From positions 1,426,001 to 1,490,000 of the forward strand of contig NZ_CP087588.1 in assembly GCF_020985305.1 (NCBI RefSeq): 64,000 nt of DNA, read 5' to 3'. Positions 56,516-64,000 of the stretch are shown piece by piece; position 1 is the first letter of the stretch; each line of letters opens with the position of its first letter. The position numbers and the translations under genes are program-made. The stretch is from Croceicoccus sp. Ery15 (lineage in GTDB: Bacteria > Pseudomonadota > Alphaproteobacteria > Sphingomonadales > Sphingomonadaceae). Below the pieces are notes generated by a model. The model was not told the DNA's origin. It saw only the letters and a list, made by a program, of their open reading frames with translations, and searched no databases.

Positions 56516-57547
56516 CTACCTCGCCAGAATGACTTCGAGATCGGCAATTCGCCGTTCGATCTGTTCGATGAGGAACCGCCAATGGCGCGCGCTGCAAAAG
56601 CCGGGCGACACGCCGATAGTCCAGCATGCGATCGAGACGCCAGATCGGGTTAGGGCGGAGAAGAAATGATCCAGCCGCTCAAGCGCAATTTTGTGCGTTG
56701 TAACCAAGTCGATCTCGCCCACCTGCCATGCGTTTCCGTTATAATCGTTGATGAAATAGTCGAGGTCGATATGGATCGCGGCGAGGCGACCTTCCGCCAG
56801 ATGCGCCAGCAATTGGTGCGCATCGTTCGACCGCCGGTAGAGGCGTTGCGGGCTCTCTCCGGCGGCGCTGTCGGCTAGCTCGATCGCGTGGAACCGATAC
56901 CGCGCGAGCAACTCATGACCTGTCGTTTGCGGAGCGACCGCAAAGGACTGGGCCTTCTCCAAGTCGGCCTTTAGGTGGAACACCTCGACGATACGATCAA
57001 GCGCGAAGAACGGCGTTAGGAATGAGCCTATGCTGATCGCTCCACTGGCGATGGCGCTGTGCCAGCTAGCGGGCGAAGCGGGATCGAATGCGCATCCAGA
57101 GAGTGGATCTTGGAGAACCAGCGAGCCATCCGCGTCACTTTCGACGGCCAGTAAAGTCGACATCATATCCGTATGGTCGTCGAGGTGGATGATCGTGAGC
57201 GGCTCGTCGTCCCGCAAAGTGGCAAGGTGACGGGCAAGAAATACCCCGCACCAGCTATCCTCAAGTGCAAGCGAGAAGTGCTGCCGCTCTTCGCGAAATC
57301 TGAGCCGCGAACCTGCGTCTGAGCCGACACCGAGCCATTGCAGCCCTACTTCCAAATCCGGATCGACCTCTTGATGCGAGGCATCCGGCCCGTCGATCTC
57401 GATCGCCAACTTGTCCGGATCGACCCGGTAGATATTGCTGCGAATGAGGGGCAGCACTGCCTCGCGAATTTCGCCAATACTCAGCCCCGCTGCAACCTGT
57501 CCATCGAGCAACAAGCGACCCGCGATCCTTGCTTGCGCACCGGTCAC
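56516..57547 (-). CDS. UPF0489-family protein, putative peptide arginase
   Basis: 343 residues from a GTG at 57547 that overlaps the stop of the upstream gene (GTGA); the frame is open to 57715. Arginase-like metal motifs are present: IIHLDDHTDMM (Asp123/124, His125, Asp127) and HIDLDYFIND (His259, Asp261, Asp263), then WTIGVSPGFCSARHW. This is the UPF0489 pattern. From memory, that family includes OspR, which converts Arg to ornithine inside RiPP precursors. The predicted precursor at 60121 ends with three Arg residues near its C-terminus, a fitting substrate. An N-terminal extension (about 1-110) could recognise the peptide. Confidence 0.75.
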   Translation of the reverse strand: MTGAQARIAGRLLLDGQVAAGLSIGEIREAVLPLIRSNIYRVDPDKLAIEIDGPDASHQEVDPDLEVGLQWLGVGSDAGSRLRFREERQHFSLALEDSWCGVFLARHLATLRDDEPLTIIHLDDHTDMMSTLLAVESDADGSLVLQDPLSGCAFDPASPASWHSAIASGAISIGSFLTPFFALDRIVEVFHLKADLEKAQSFAVAPQTTGHELLARYRFHAIELADSAAGESPQRLYRRSNDAHQLLAHLAEGRLAAIHIDLDYFINDYNGNAWQVGEIDLVTTHKIALERLDHFFSALTRSGVSIACWTIGVSPGFCSARHWRFLIEQIERRIADLEVILAR

Positions 57548-59937
57548 GTATCGCCCCCCAGCAATTCGTTGCGGCGCTGAAGAAAGCCCGAGAACGTAAG
57601 GATCGAAAGTGAGATAACTATCCAGCCGAAGAACGCATAGATGGCCTTGATGATCTTCAGGGTAGTCGCCTCCGCCGCCGTAGCTTCGGAGCCGTCGGCT
57701 ACTCCGATCTCGCATTTCGATTCCTGTCGCAGATCGACCAGCGGAATGAACACGTCGAGCGCAAACAGTCTCGGGTCAATCATGTCGCCGCAAGGTACCT
57801 TGTCAGCTACTTCGGTGCTAAGTCCGGCGCCGATTGCCGAACGGTCGGACAGCGTTGCCACAGGCTGCTGGTCGACGATCATCAGATCCCTGCGGTTGGC
57901 GTCAGCGAACACGGTCCAGCCCAACAAAAAGGAGCCAAGCAGCGTCACTACGGCACGGCGTGGATCCAGCCCGAAACCGAAAGTCAGGCGATAGATCTGC
58001 ATCATCACATAGTGGGCGAGATCTGAAATCTGCGCGAGTGAATAATGGGGAGCATTGATCGCAAAAGCCGTCGCGCGCGACCAGAGCGTTCGAGGATCGG
58101 CCTCTTTCTGCTCCGTTTGCACGGGGACGGCTTTCCGATCCCGTACCCCGCGCACCAGCATGGTCAACTCGCGGCAGAAGCGCGCAATCATGATTTCGCG
58201 GGCTTCGTTGGTCAAGGCGCTGCGTCGCAGAGCACGGGCCAGCGTCGCATAATCCTGTGCATCAAAAGGGCTGCGCTCGAGCCAAGCCTTGCGCGCCTTG
58301 AGCGTTCTGCGCAGATCCGCGGGACAGTTCCGGGCCTCCATGTCGGGCAACATGAGCACCCGGTAGGTGAAGCCGACAAGGTGTATGTCGTCCGTCCCGT
58401 CGGAGGCGGGCTTCGGGTATCCATTGTTCGTATCCCACAGAAAATCTGTGTCGGAGTAGTAGAGGTTCACAGACCCATACAGATCGTTGTCGCCGATAAT
58501 CAGAATACCACCAACCTTTGAATAGCTGAGGTCGAAGGCCGTGTTGTCGGGCGCGGAACCGGACGCGTCAGCGGCCTCGGAGTTAAGGGGCTTTCTTTTG
58601 GGCGCGATGCCCACGACCTCCGTGTTGAAAAGCTGGATGTCTTTGCCAGCCTCAACCCGCTGCATCCGCAACGCTCCGTTTGAGACCAGGCTGCGCTGCC
58701 CGGGCGCCAGTTGCGATTTTTCCCCCAGCTTGATGCACCCGCCGACACGAAGATCGGAAGCGAGCAGCGCCGAATGAAATTGCTTGTCACCCACCTCCTC
58801 GATGTCCTCGAACTCGCCGTGCAGATTGGCGCCGCACAGGGTAAGGTCATTGCCAATGTGACAGCCGTGGAGGATCACCCTTCCCTTGACGAAAAAGCGG
58901 CGTTTGGTCTCGGGATCTGCCGACAGGTGCAAGCTCCCAAGAATTTGGGCGTCCTGGGCGAGGATAGCATCGCGTTGGCTGACAGCAATTTTCGCCCCGA
59001 GCAGGCTGAAATCACCTTGGCAGCGCAGCCCGGCAAAGCCGAGCCGCCCCTCCAACTCCACATTGTTGAGGCATACGCCTTCACCGATCTGCATATTGTT
59101 CATTGACAGCGCCGTTGCTTCTCTGGCGATTAAGCGGGCCTTACAGAGATTGATCCGTGATCGGACACGCGCGCCGTTTAGGGCGACGTACCCTTCAGCT
59201 TGGAGCGGCTCTCGCGTAGCATAGATCGCCCCGATTTCGGCATCGTTGGCATTGAGCGCCCACCCGTTGGTAGCGACCAGGCGACACTGGCCGAGCCACA
59301 AATCGCCCTTCAGACGCGCGAGATAGAGCGACAACCCACCAATCACCTTGCTTTTGTAAAGGTTGAGCGTCCCGCCGATCTGAGCTTCCTGCAAGACGAA
59401 TCCCGTGCAGGTCGGCGCCTCATCTGGATCGGCATGCGCGATCATTGCCGATTGCAAACAAGCGTCGACCGCTACGACGTTTCCGCCGATAGCAGCATTG
59501 GACATGTCGATCCAGCAAAGCCCGCCCTCGTTCACCGGGCCGACACCGGATAGATCGACCTCGGCGCAGCAAGCCATTCCCTTGCCGGAAAAGCTAGTGA
59601 AGCGCGAACCTTGCAAGGACAGCGAGGCGACGTGAGAACGTGACAGATCGATCGAGACGGTATCTGGCGCGTCTCCGGTCAGGGGACTGACGATGCGGCA
59701 TTGCTCGATCCGCAAGGCTGGCAGAGGATTTCCAGCAGATCCGCAATCGCGCAAGTCCAGCGTACCTGTGATCGTCAGGCCCACAACCCGCATTCCTGCC
59801 GGCAATCCGCCAAGTGCTAATGCACGTAGATAACCCGCATCGACCTCCCGATCCTTTTCTGGAAACTGACGGCAATCGGCAATTTGACCAGCCTCGAGAG
59901 CTCTACGGATATAGCTCTTCACTGCACGAGAAGTCAT
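57544..59937 (-). CDS. Beta-helix (pentapeptide-like) membrane protein of the RiPP region
   Basis: 797 residues from the ATG at 59937, with GGGGG about 10 bases upstream. Residues about 40-540 are a repetitive right-handed beta-helix-like domain with recurring units such as IGGTLNLYKSKVIGGLSLYL, RSRINLCKARL and IGNDLTLCGANLHG. A helical segment follows, then two membrane helices (LLGSFLLGWTVFADANRR and AFFGWIVISLSILTFSGFL) bracketing about 80 extracytoplasmic residues with two Cys. Similar proteins are sometimes labelled membrane-associated oxidoreductase without proof. It is translationally coupled to the arginase-like gene and divergent from the precursor. A scaffold, immunity or export role is possible; function unknown. 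Confidence 0.7.
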   Translation of the reverse strand: MTSRAVKSYIRRALEAGQIADCRQFPEKDREVDAGYLRALALGGLPAGMRVVGLTITGTLDLRDCGSAGNPLPALRIEQCRIVSPLTGDAPDTVSIDLSRSHVASLSLQGSRFTSFSGKGMACCAEVDLSGVGPVNEGGLCWIDMSNAAIGGNVVAVDACLQSAMIAHADPDEAPTCTGFVLQEAQIGGTLNLYKSKVIGGLSLYLARLKGDLWLGQCRLVATNGWALNANDAEIGAIYATREPLQAEGYVALNGARVRSRINLCKARLIAREATALSMNNMQIGEGVCLNNVELEGRLGFAGLRCQGDFSLLGAKIAVSQRDAILAQDAQILGSLHLSADPETKRRFFVKGRVILHGCHIGNDLTLCGANLHGEFEDIEEVGDKQFHSALLASDLRVGGCIKLGEKSQLAPGQRSLVSNGALRMQRVEAGKDIQLFNTEVVGIAPKRKPLNSEAADASGSAPDNTAFDLSYSKVGGILIIGDNDLYGSVNLYYSDTDFLWDTNNGYPKPASDGTDDIHLVGFTYRVLMLPDMEARNCPADLRRTLKARKAWLERSPFDAQDYATLARALRRSALTNEAREIMIARFCRELTMLVRGVRDRKAVPVQTEQKEADPRTLWSRATAFAINAPHYSLAQISDLAHYVMMQIYRLTFGFGLDPRRAVVTLLGSFLLGWTVFADANRRDLMIVDQQPVATLSDRSAIGAGLSTEVADKVPCGDMIDPRLFALDVFIPLVDLRQESKCEIGVADGSEATAAEATTLKIIKAIYAFFGWIVISLSILTFSGFLQRRNELLGGDT

Positions 59938-60120
59938 AGTGCGCAACCCCCGCCTTTACGCTTTTGCCGGCCCTAAACGCTGCGATTTTTTAGTTCTCGC
60001 TCGCAGGCGAAGGCAACACAATTTGATAGCGACCAAAGGTTTGACTCCCGGATGGCGCGCGTTATCATCTGAGTCCGGCGCAAGTCGGCGTCGAACGCAA
60101 AGGAAAAGGAAGGATATCGC

Positions 60121-60246
60121 ATGGCCGAAGCAATCAAGAACTGCCTCAACGAGATCAAGAATGCCGCCGCTTCCGGACGCTTGGACACCGTTATGCTCTC
60201 CGATGCTTCTATTCAGAGGAGCTGGGGTCCAGCGATGCGCCGCTGA
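60121..60246 (+). CDS. Putative RiPP precursor peptide (41 residues)
   Basis: The peptide begins MAEAIKNCLNEIKNAAASG and ends ASIQRSWGPAMRR. AAGGAAGG lies 7 bases before the ATG, one of the clearest ribosome binding sites in the window. The first ~30 residues look like an amphipathic leader; the end is a compact Arg/Trp-rich core with one Trp (35) and Arg at 33, 40 and 41. It lies about 120 bases upstream of a radical SAM/SPASM maturase on the same strand, with a long hairpin between. The only Cys is in the leader, and there is no Tyr. I infer that it is the substrate of the maturase and of the arginase-like protein. No matching precursor family is recognised. Confidence 0.7.
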   Translation: MAEAIKNCLNEIKNAAASGRLDTVMLSDASIQRSWGPAMRR

Positions 60247-60251
60247 TTTTT

Positions 60252-60286
60252 TGGTCTGTCGGCTGCCTAGTGGCGCCGACAGACCA
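60252..60286 (+). promoter_or_regulatory. Long hairpin between precursor and maturase genes
   Basis: TGGTCTGTCGG pairs with CCGACAGACCA (11 perfect pairs), and an inner GCC/GGC closes a TAGT loop. It starts 6 bases after the precursor stop. No T run follows on the plus strand, so it is not a classic terminator. It may stabilise the precursor mRNA or dampen readthrough into the maturase, giving more peptide than enzyme. Confidence 0.65.
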
Positions 60287-60365
60287 GCCGACCACCGCCG
60301 CATGATAGCGTGCGGGCGAAGGAAATACCGAGGCGCTGTTTGTTGCAGGGCGGGGCAGTTGATAC

Positions 60366-61568
60366 GTGCTTGATTCGAAACGCGCTGACCTTCTCCCGGT
60401 CGAAATGATTGTTCTGCAGGGGACGCCGCTGTGCAATCTCAATTGCAGTTATTGCGATCTGAGTCCGGTCAGCCGGAAACTCTCGCACAGAATGCCGATC
60501 TCGATGATCGGCACGCTTTTCTCACAGATCAAGCAGCTGGGCCTGCTCGCTGACGAGGTCTCGATCGTTTGGCATTCAGGCGAGCCGCTCTCACTACCAC
60601 CCGATTATTATGACGAAGCGATCGAGCTCATCCTTGCGCTTAACAGCGACGGTCCGGGAATGCCCGCACGGATCACATTCGATTTCCAGACCAACGCCAC
60701 TCTGATCGACTATAAGTGGTGCGAATTCTTTCATCGCCATCGAGACCATTTGCGGCTTGGCGTTAGCTGCGACGGCCCGCGCGAACTGCACGACCCCCTG
60801 CGCGTCAATTGGTCTGGACGGGGCTCGCACGCGCAGACCGTGCGCGGAATGGATCTGCTGGCGGAGCGCGGCATTGCATTCAACGCGATCGCAGTTGTGA
60901 CAGCAGAGACATTGGCGCAGCCGCAAGAGTTCATCGACTTCTTTCTCGCCCGCGCCGATGTCCTCACCGATTTCCACTTCAACATCCTCGCCAATCACGC
61001 GGATGGAGGGCTACAGATTGGCTATTCGCGCGACGACACCCAGAAATATGCCGAATTCTACCGTGCTATGCTGTCGCTTGCGCAAAGTGCTGAGGGAAGC
61101 AAGTTGCCGGTGCGAAATTTCTCGCAGACGTTGGGGCGTATCCGTGCTGCGACTGGGCCGGATGCGCCCGATTTCGTCCGCCTAGGAACAGCGCCCTTGC
61201 GCCAGCTTAACTGCGATGCTCGTGGCGAGATCACAACTTTCTACGCCGGTCTCAACGCCGAGTTTCTGGCCGATCTTTACGGCGATGGAAAAGGACTTAG
61301 CCTCGGCAATATCGAGAAGCAGACGCTCGCTGAAATGCTCGGCGGAGACAAACTTGAGCGTATGATGGACGATTTCGGCAAGAGCCATCGTCATTGTGCA
61401 CTGAGCTGCGACTATTATGCCTTGTGCCCTGGCGGATTCGAGCTCACCCAGCTAGTAGAAAACGGTGACTTCGCATCAGGCGAGACCACTGAATGCGTAA
61501 TCCACGTCAAGACGTTGACCGACGCGGTAGCCACTTTCGTGTCAGATCAGTTGCGCCAGCCAGCCTAG
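60366..61568 (+). CDS. Radical SAM/SPASM peptide maturase
   Basis: 400 residues from a GTG at 60366. The radical SAM cluster motif is Cys23-x3-Cys27-x2-Cys30 in TPLCNLNCSYCD. SIVWHSGEPLSLPPDYY is the family GGEP-like segment, and DFQTNATLI lies in the barrel. A SPASM-type C-terminus has Cys in QLNCDARGEI, HRHCALSCDYYALCPGGFE and TTECVIHV, enough for one or two auxiliary Fe-S clusters. Such enzymes install C-C or thioether crosslinks in peptides; the C-x3-C-x5-C spacing recalls cyclophane-forming GrrM/OscB-type maturases. With one Trp in the core, a Trp-centred crosslink is a reasonable guess. Stop 3 bases from the convergent sulfotransferase. Confidence 0.88.
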   Translation: MLDSKRADLLPVEMIVLQGTPLCNLNCSYCDLSPVSRKLSHRMPISMIGTLFSQIKQLGLLADEVSIVWHSGEPLSLPPDYYDEAIELILALNSDGPGMPARITFDFQTNATLIDYKWCEFFHRHRDHLRLGVSCDGPRELHDPLRVNWSGRGSHAQTVRGMDLLAERGIAFNAIAVVTAETLAQPQEFIDFFLARADVLTDFHFNILANHADGGLQIGYSRDDTQKYAEFYRAMLSLAQSAEGSKLPVRNFSQTLGRIRAATGPDAPDFVRLGTAPLRQLNCDARGEITTFYAGLNAEFLADLYGDGKGLSLGNIEKQTLAEMLGGDKLERMMDDFGKSHRHCALSCDYYALCPGGFELTQLVENGDFASGETTECVIHVKTLTDAVATFVSDQLRQPA

Positions 61569-61571
61569 GCC

Positions 61572-62711
61572 TTAGGCGTAGCCAAGCCTTTGTTGGTAGT
61601 CGGCAAAGCGACGCTCGATATCGCTCAAGACTTCGGCTGGCAGTTCATTCTGCCAATTGCCCGATCCTGGATTGCGCAAATGGCCGCGCCGATACATCTT
61701 GCCGACATACCCATCGCGCGGCCCGCCTGCCTTTCGCAGCCTGAAGGGCTCGAAGGCTCGCACCGCGGCCGCCACGCGCGCTTCGGGCACGCGAATCCGC
61801 CAGGCATTGAGGACCTTGGTCAGGGCCCTCTGCGGATCCGCGACCATGTCCTCATACCTAATCAACGGACAGTAATTCGCACAGTTGCGATCAATCCAAC
61901 CGACCAGGTCCCCGCTAAAATAACGATCCGATTTCCCGATTAGCCCGACAAAGCATTCGAAATAAAAGCTAGCGATATCGGGGTAGCGCGCGCGCTCGAA
62001 GCCGGTTCTCAGATCGGAGGCAGCAACATCGTAAAACCAAGAGACGACAACGTCGCGCATATCACGGACCAACGAAACCGCACCGCCGAGATTTGGCTGA
62101 TTCTGGTCGAAGACGAGATCGGCGCAATGCGAAATGCGAACCCGGTCAGAACCGGAAACGTCCAACACATGTTCGAGCATCCCGCACAGCCACACTGAGC
62201 CCGATTTGGGCAGGCTGTTGACTAGAAAGACCAATCTCGAAGGTAACGGCAAATGGTGCGGTTCGATCAGCGTATGATGCGGCTCGGTCTGGCCGACTGG
62301 GTCGAGCATCGCGGGAACCCTGCTGCCCGCAAAACCAGGCGCAAGCGCTACCAGCAGCCGCAGCTTGGCCGACATCTCGCGCGCGATTTCGTTGAGGTTG
62401 TAAACGTGGGCATAGCCCGCCAGAGCCAGCTGATCGATCCGCTTCGAAACCAACGGACCGCCAACTAGGAACACGGAATCGGAAGGCAGAGTCCGACCTA
62501 GGTCTTCCAAGGAAACACGCTTGGTGCTGGTGGGAAGTGCGTGCGCCCACGTATCATCCGAACCGTCCAGAATGGCATAGTCGAAAAGCTGCGCCAGAAT
62601 ATCGCCGCCGCGCGCGGCGATTCCCGTCAACGCTTCCAGCGATTGTAGGTCGGCATATACGACGATGGTCGGCTCACGATTACCCGCCGGCGGCCAATTT
62701 CGAGTTTCCAT
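61572..62711 (-). CDS. Sulfotransferase-domain protein
   Basis: 379 residues from the ATG at 62711 (AGGAG 11 bases upstream; frame open to 62747). An N-terminal region (about 1-155) of unknown fold contains RVSLEDLGRTLPSDSVFLVGG. A PAPS-dependent sulfotransferase core follows: VNSLPKSGSVWLCGMLEHVL is the 5'-phosphosulfate loop, SLVRDMRDVVVSWFYD the 3'-phosphate site, and GKMYRRGHLRNPGSGNWQN the C-terminal segment. It would transfer sulfate to a hydroxyl. In this cluster the acceptor may be a hydroxylated peptide residue, but a glycan acceptor cannot be excluded. Confidence 0.82.
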   Translation of the reverse strand: METRNWPPAGNREPTIVVYADLQSLEALTGIAARGGDILAQLFDYAILDGSDDTWAHALPTSTKRVSLEDLGRTLPSDSVFLVGGPLVSKRIDQLALAGYAHVYNLNEIAREMSAKLRLLVALAPGFAGSRVPAMLDPVGQTEPHHTLIEPHHLPLPSRLVFLVNSLPKSGSVWLCGMLEHVLDVSGSDRVRISHCADLVFDQNQPNLGGAVSLVRDMRDVVVSWFYDVAASDLRTGFERARYPDIASFYFECFVGLIGKSDRYFSGDLVGWIDRNCANYCPLIRYEDMVADPQRALTKVLNAWRIRVPEARVAAAVRAFEPFRLRKAGGPRDGYVGKMYRRGHLRNPGSGNWQNELPAEVLSDIERRFADYQQRLGYA

Positions 62712-62743
62712 GCGCTCCGCTTCTCCTGCGTTGCTGGCCCAGT

Positions 62744-63073
62744 TCAAGCCACCGCATCCAGCCCACTGCGCTGGATAATCGACAGCAGCCGCAGAGCCGG
62801 ACCTCCCGGCTTTTTCGCTCCTCGTTCCCAGTCGGAGACAAGGTTCTTCGACACGTTGAGATAGCGCGCGAACACCGGCTGCGAGACATGCTCTGCCTCT
62901 CGGATGGCCTTGATTTCGTCCGGTGACAGAACCGGCGCAGGCGCAACGCAGGCGTCATCGAACTCGCGCATGGTGCGCTTGTCGATGCTGCCAGCGTCGT
63001 GGAGGCCTTCCATCATTTCGTGGACGGCGGCCATCGCCTCGCTCTTGTAGGTCTTTGCCTTAGCTTTGCTCAT
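62744..63073 (-). CDS. HigA-like antitoxin (XRE family)
   Basis: A 109-residue protein. A helix-turn-helix near the C-terminus (VSQPVFARYLNVSKNLVSDW) and the preceding SPDEIKAIREAE fit HigA/XRE-type antitoxins. Its start overlaps the toxin stop by 14 bases, with the toxin first, the order typical of HigBA. Confidence 0.87.
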   Translation of the reverse strand: MSKAKAKTYKSEAMAAVHEMMEGLHDAGSIDKRTMREFDDACVAPAPVLSPDEIKAIREAEHVSQPVFARYLNVSKNLVSDWERGAKKPGGPALRLLSIIQRSGLDAVA

Positions 63074-63458
63074 CGTCTTTCACCTCGACCAATCGGCCTG
63101 CTTCAACTTCCGTTTCGATCTGGTCATCGCCTAGCTCCAGCATGATGCCGGCAGCCTTGCGATAGGCCTTAAGTTCCGCCGCACTCAGGTTCGCCTTGTC
63201 GCTCTTGGCGAAGGCAAACACGAATATGGCCCGCTCGCCCGAGCGGAAGATCAGAATCGAGCGATACCCGCCCGATTTCCCTCCGCCCTGGCGCGCGATG
63301 CGCTGCTTGATGAGGCCGCTGCCAAGGTCAGCATCGATCAGGCCGGATTTAGCCCGATGCACGGCACCAGCAAGCATGGCATCGCTGATTTTTTCCTTTG
63401 CCGCGAACTTGGCGAACCAGCGGTTGGCGTAGATGCGGATGCGCGGGTTGTCAGTCAT
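63060..63458 (-). CDS. RelE/HigB-like toxin
   Basis: 132 residues from the ATG at 63458 (frame open to 63479). RIYANRWFAKFAAKE, GLIKQRIARQGGGKSGGYRS and GERAIFVFAFAKSDKANLS match the RelE/HigB-type mRNA interferase group (the branch with a GKSGGYR segment). It probably cleaves mRNA on ribosomes when released from the antitoxin. Its start overlaps the end of the integrase gene by 8 bases. Confidence 0.85.
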   Translation of the reverse strand: MTDNPRIRIYANRWFAKFAAKEKISDAMLAGAVHRAKSGLIDADLGSGLIKQRIARQGGGKSGGYRSILIFRSGERAIFVFAFAKSDKANLSAAELKAYRKAAGIMLELGDDQIETEVEAGRLVEVKDDEQS

Positions 63459-64000
63459 GCAGCAACGGCCGACTATCATACTTAGTGTTACGGTTCAATG
63501 AATATGAGCCGCTCATGTTTTGCTCGATCTGGTCGCCGATGCGCTGCGCTGCCTCGATGACGTGCCCATCGTCAAGATGGGCATAGCGGGTGGTCGTCCG
63601 CACGTCTGCATGGCCAAGCAGCTTGCCGATCATCGGCAGCGTTTCCGAATGGGCGGCGGCGTGGCTGGCAAAGCTGTGCCGCAGATCGTGGATACGAACG
63701 CCGGGAAGGCCTGCCTCGTCGCGCAGCTTGCTCCACAAGTTGCCGATGTCCGTGATCGGGCGCTGGGTGGCCGGGTTCCAGAACACATACCGCTGCTTCT
63801 CCCGGCGCGGCAGCGCGTGGAGGATGGTTGCAGCCGCTTCGGCCAGCCAGACCGTGCGCGGGCCGGTCTTGCTGTCGGTCAATAGCAAGCGCCTTCCCCG
63901 CACTTCGCTCCATTGGAGGCATGTAATCTCCGACTTGCGGCAGCCGGTCAGGATCAGCAGGCTGATCGCGGCGCAATGCAGCGGGAAAGCCTTGCGGTGC
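63451..64000 (-). CDS. Tyrosine-type site-specific integrase, C-terminal part (5' end off the window)
   Basis: About 182 residues enter from the right edge. Catalytic positions: Arg in LTGCRKSEITCLQW, His-x-x-Arg in IHDLRHSFASHAA, the second His in LGHADVRTTTRYAHLDD and the Tyr nucleophile in the same segment. It is a phage- or island-type integrase that would recombine at an attachment site beyond the right edge. Adjacent to a toxin-antitoxin pair, it suggests that the right part of this window is an integrated island. Confidence 0.9.
   Translation of the reverse strand, partial: HRKAFPLHCAAISLLILTGCRKSEITCLQWSEVRGRRLLLTDSKTGPRTVWLAEAAATILHALPRREKQRYVFWNPATQRPITDIGNLWSKLRDEAGLPGVRIHDLRHSFASHAAAHSETLPMIGKLLGHADVRTTTRYAHLDDGHVIEAAQRIGDQIEQNMSGSYSLNRNTKYDSRPLLHD

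Overview
The window looks like an alphaproteobacterial chromosome, most likely a sphingomonad (order Sphingomonadales). The basis is high GC content, the families present (TonB-dependent receptors with PepSY/DUF3649/DUF3325 partners, a cyanide-insensitive-type bd oxidase, sphingomonad-like conjugation genes) and the IS families. Assignment is by family knowledge only; no database search was run. The window is a patchwork of an iron/siderophore locus, a surface-glycan locus cut by insertion sequences, a redox/stress block flanked by inverted IS21 copies, eroded conjugation genes, and a probable ribosomal-peptide (RiPP) cluster next to a toxin-antitoxin pair and an integrase.

Region by region. 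(1) 1-10415, all on the minus strand: a partial NRPS (A-T-C) whose adenylation domain carries the complete threonine code DFWNIGMVHK, an M20 peptidase with altered metal ligands, and the operon TonB receptor - DUF3649 - PepSY - DUF3325 behind a Fur-like palindrome, with a LysR regulator upstream. This reads as siderophore synthesis and uptake. (2) 10827-28796: a glycoside hydrolase-glycosyltransferase fusion, two MsbA-type exporters, galE, a UDP-glucuronate decarboxylase-like gene, an acyltransferase, an outer-membrane receptor and a second glycosyltransferase. Two identical inverted IS1380-type copies sit here, one between two operon genes and one inside the acyltransferase; an IS630 element lies between them.

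(3) 28956-50936: two identical inverted IS21-family copies enclose about 17 kb of redox, sulfur and stress genes (CoA-transferase, OsmC, DUF302, DksA-like, cytochrome c, P-type ATPase, MBL-rhodanese, peroxiredoxin, cydAB with a DUF2474 small subunit, SulP). Many pieces are broken: SQR, katG, an ABC ATPase, a methyltransferase, sulP and a partial duplication of the MBL gene. (4) 50937-53375: remnants of a conjugative element (traG end, traD start, helicase end, ribbon-helix-helix protein), with a 24-base scrap of istB at one junction.

(5) 53877-62711 is the most interesting part. A 41-residue ORF with a strong ribosome binding site and an Arg/Trp-rich C-terminus (ending RSWGPAMRR) precedes a radical SAM/SPASM maturase. 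Around them lie a UPF0489-type protein with arginase-like metal motifs (a family that includes peptide arginases making ornithine in RiPPs), a 2OG-Fe(II) oxygenase-like protein, a GMC oxidoreductase, a sulfotransferase, a beta-helix membrane protein coupled to the arginase, and a VOC protein. I infer an undescribed RiPP pathway in which a crosslinked peptide receives ornithine and perhaps hydroxyl and sulfate groups. (6) 62744-64000: a HigBA-like toxin-antitoxin pair and the C-terminal part of a tyrosine recombinase, suggesting that the right part of the window is a mobile island.
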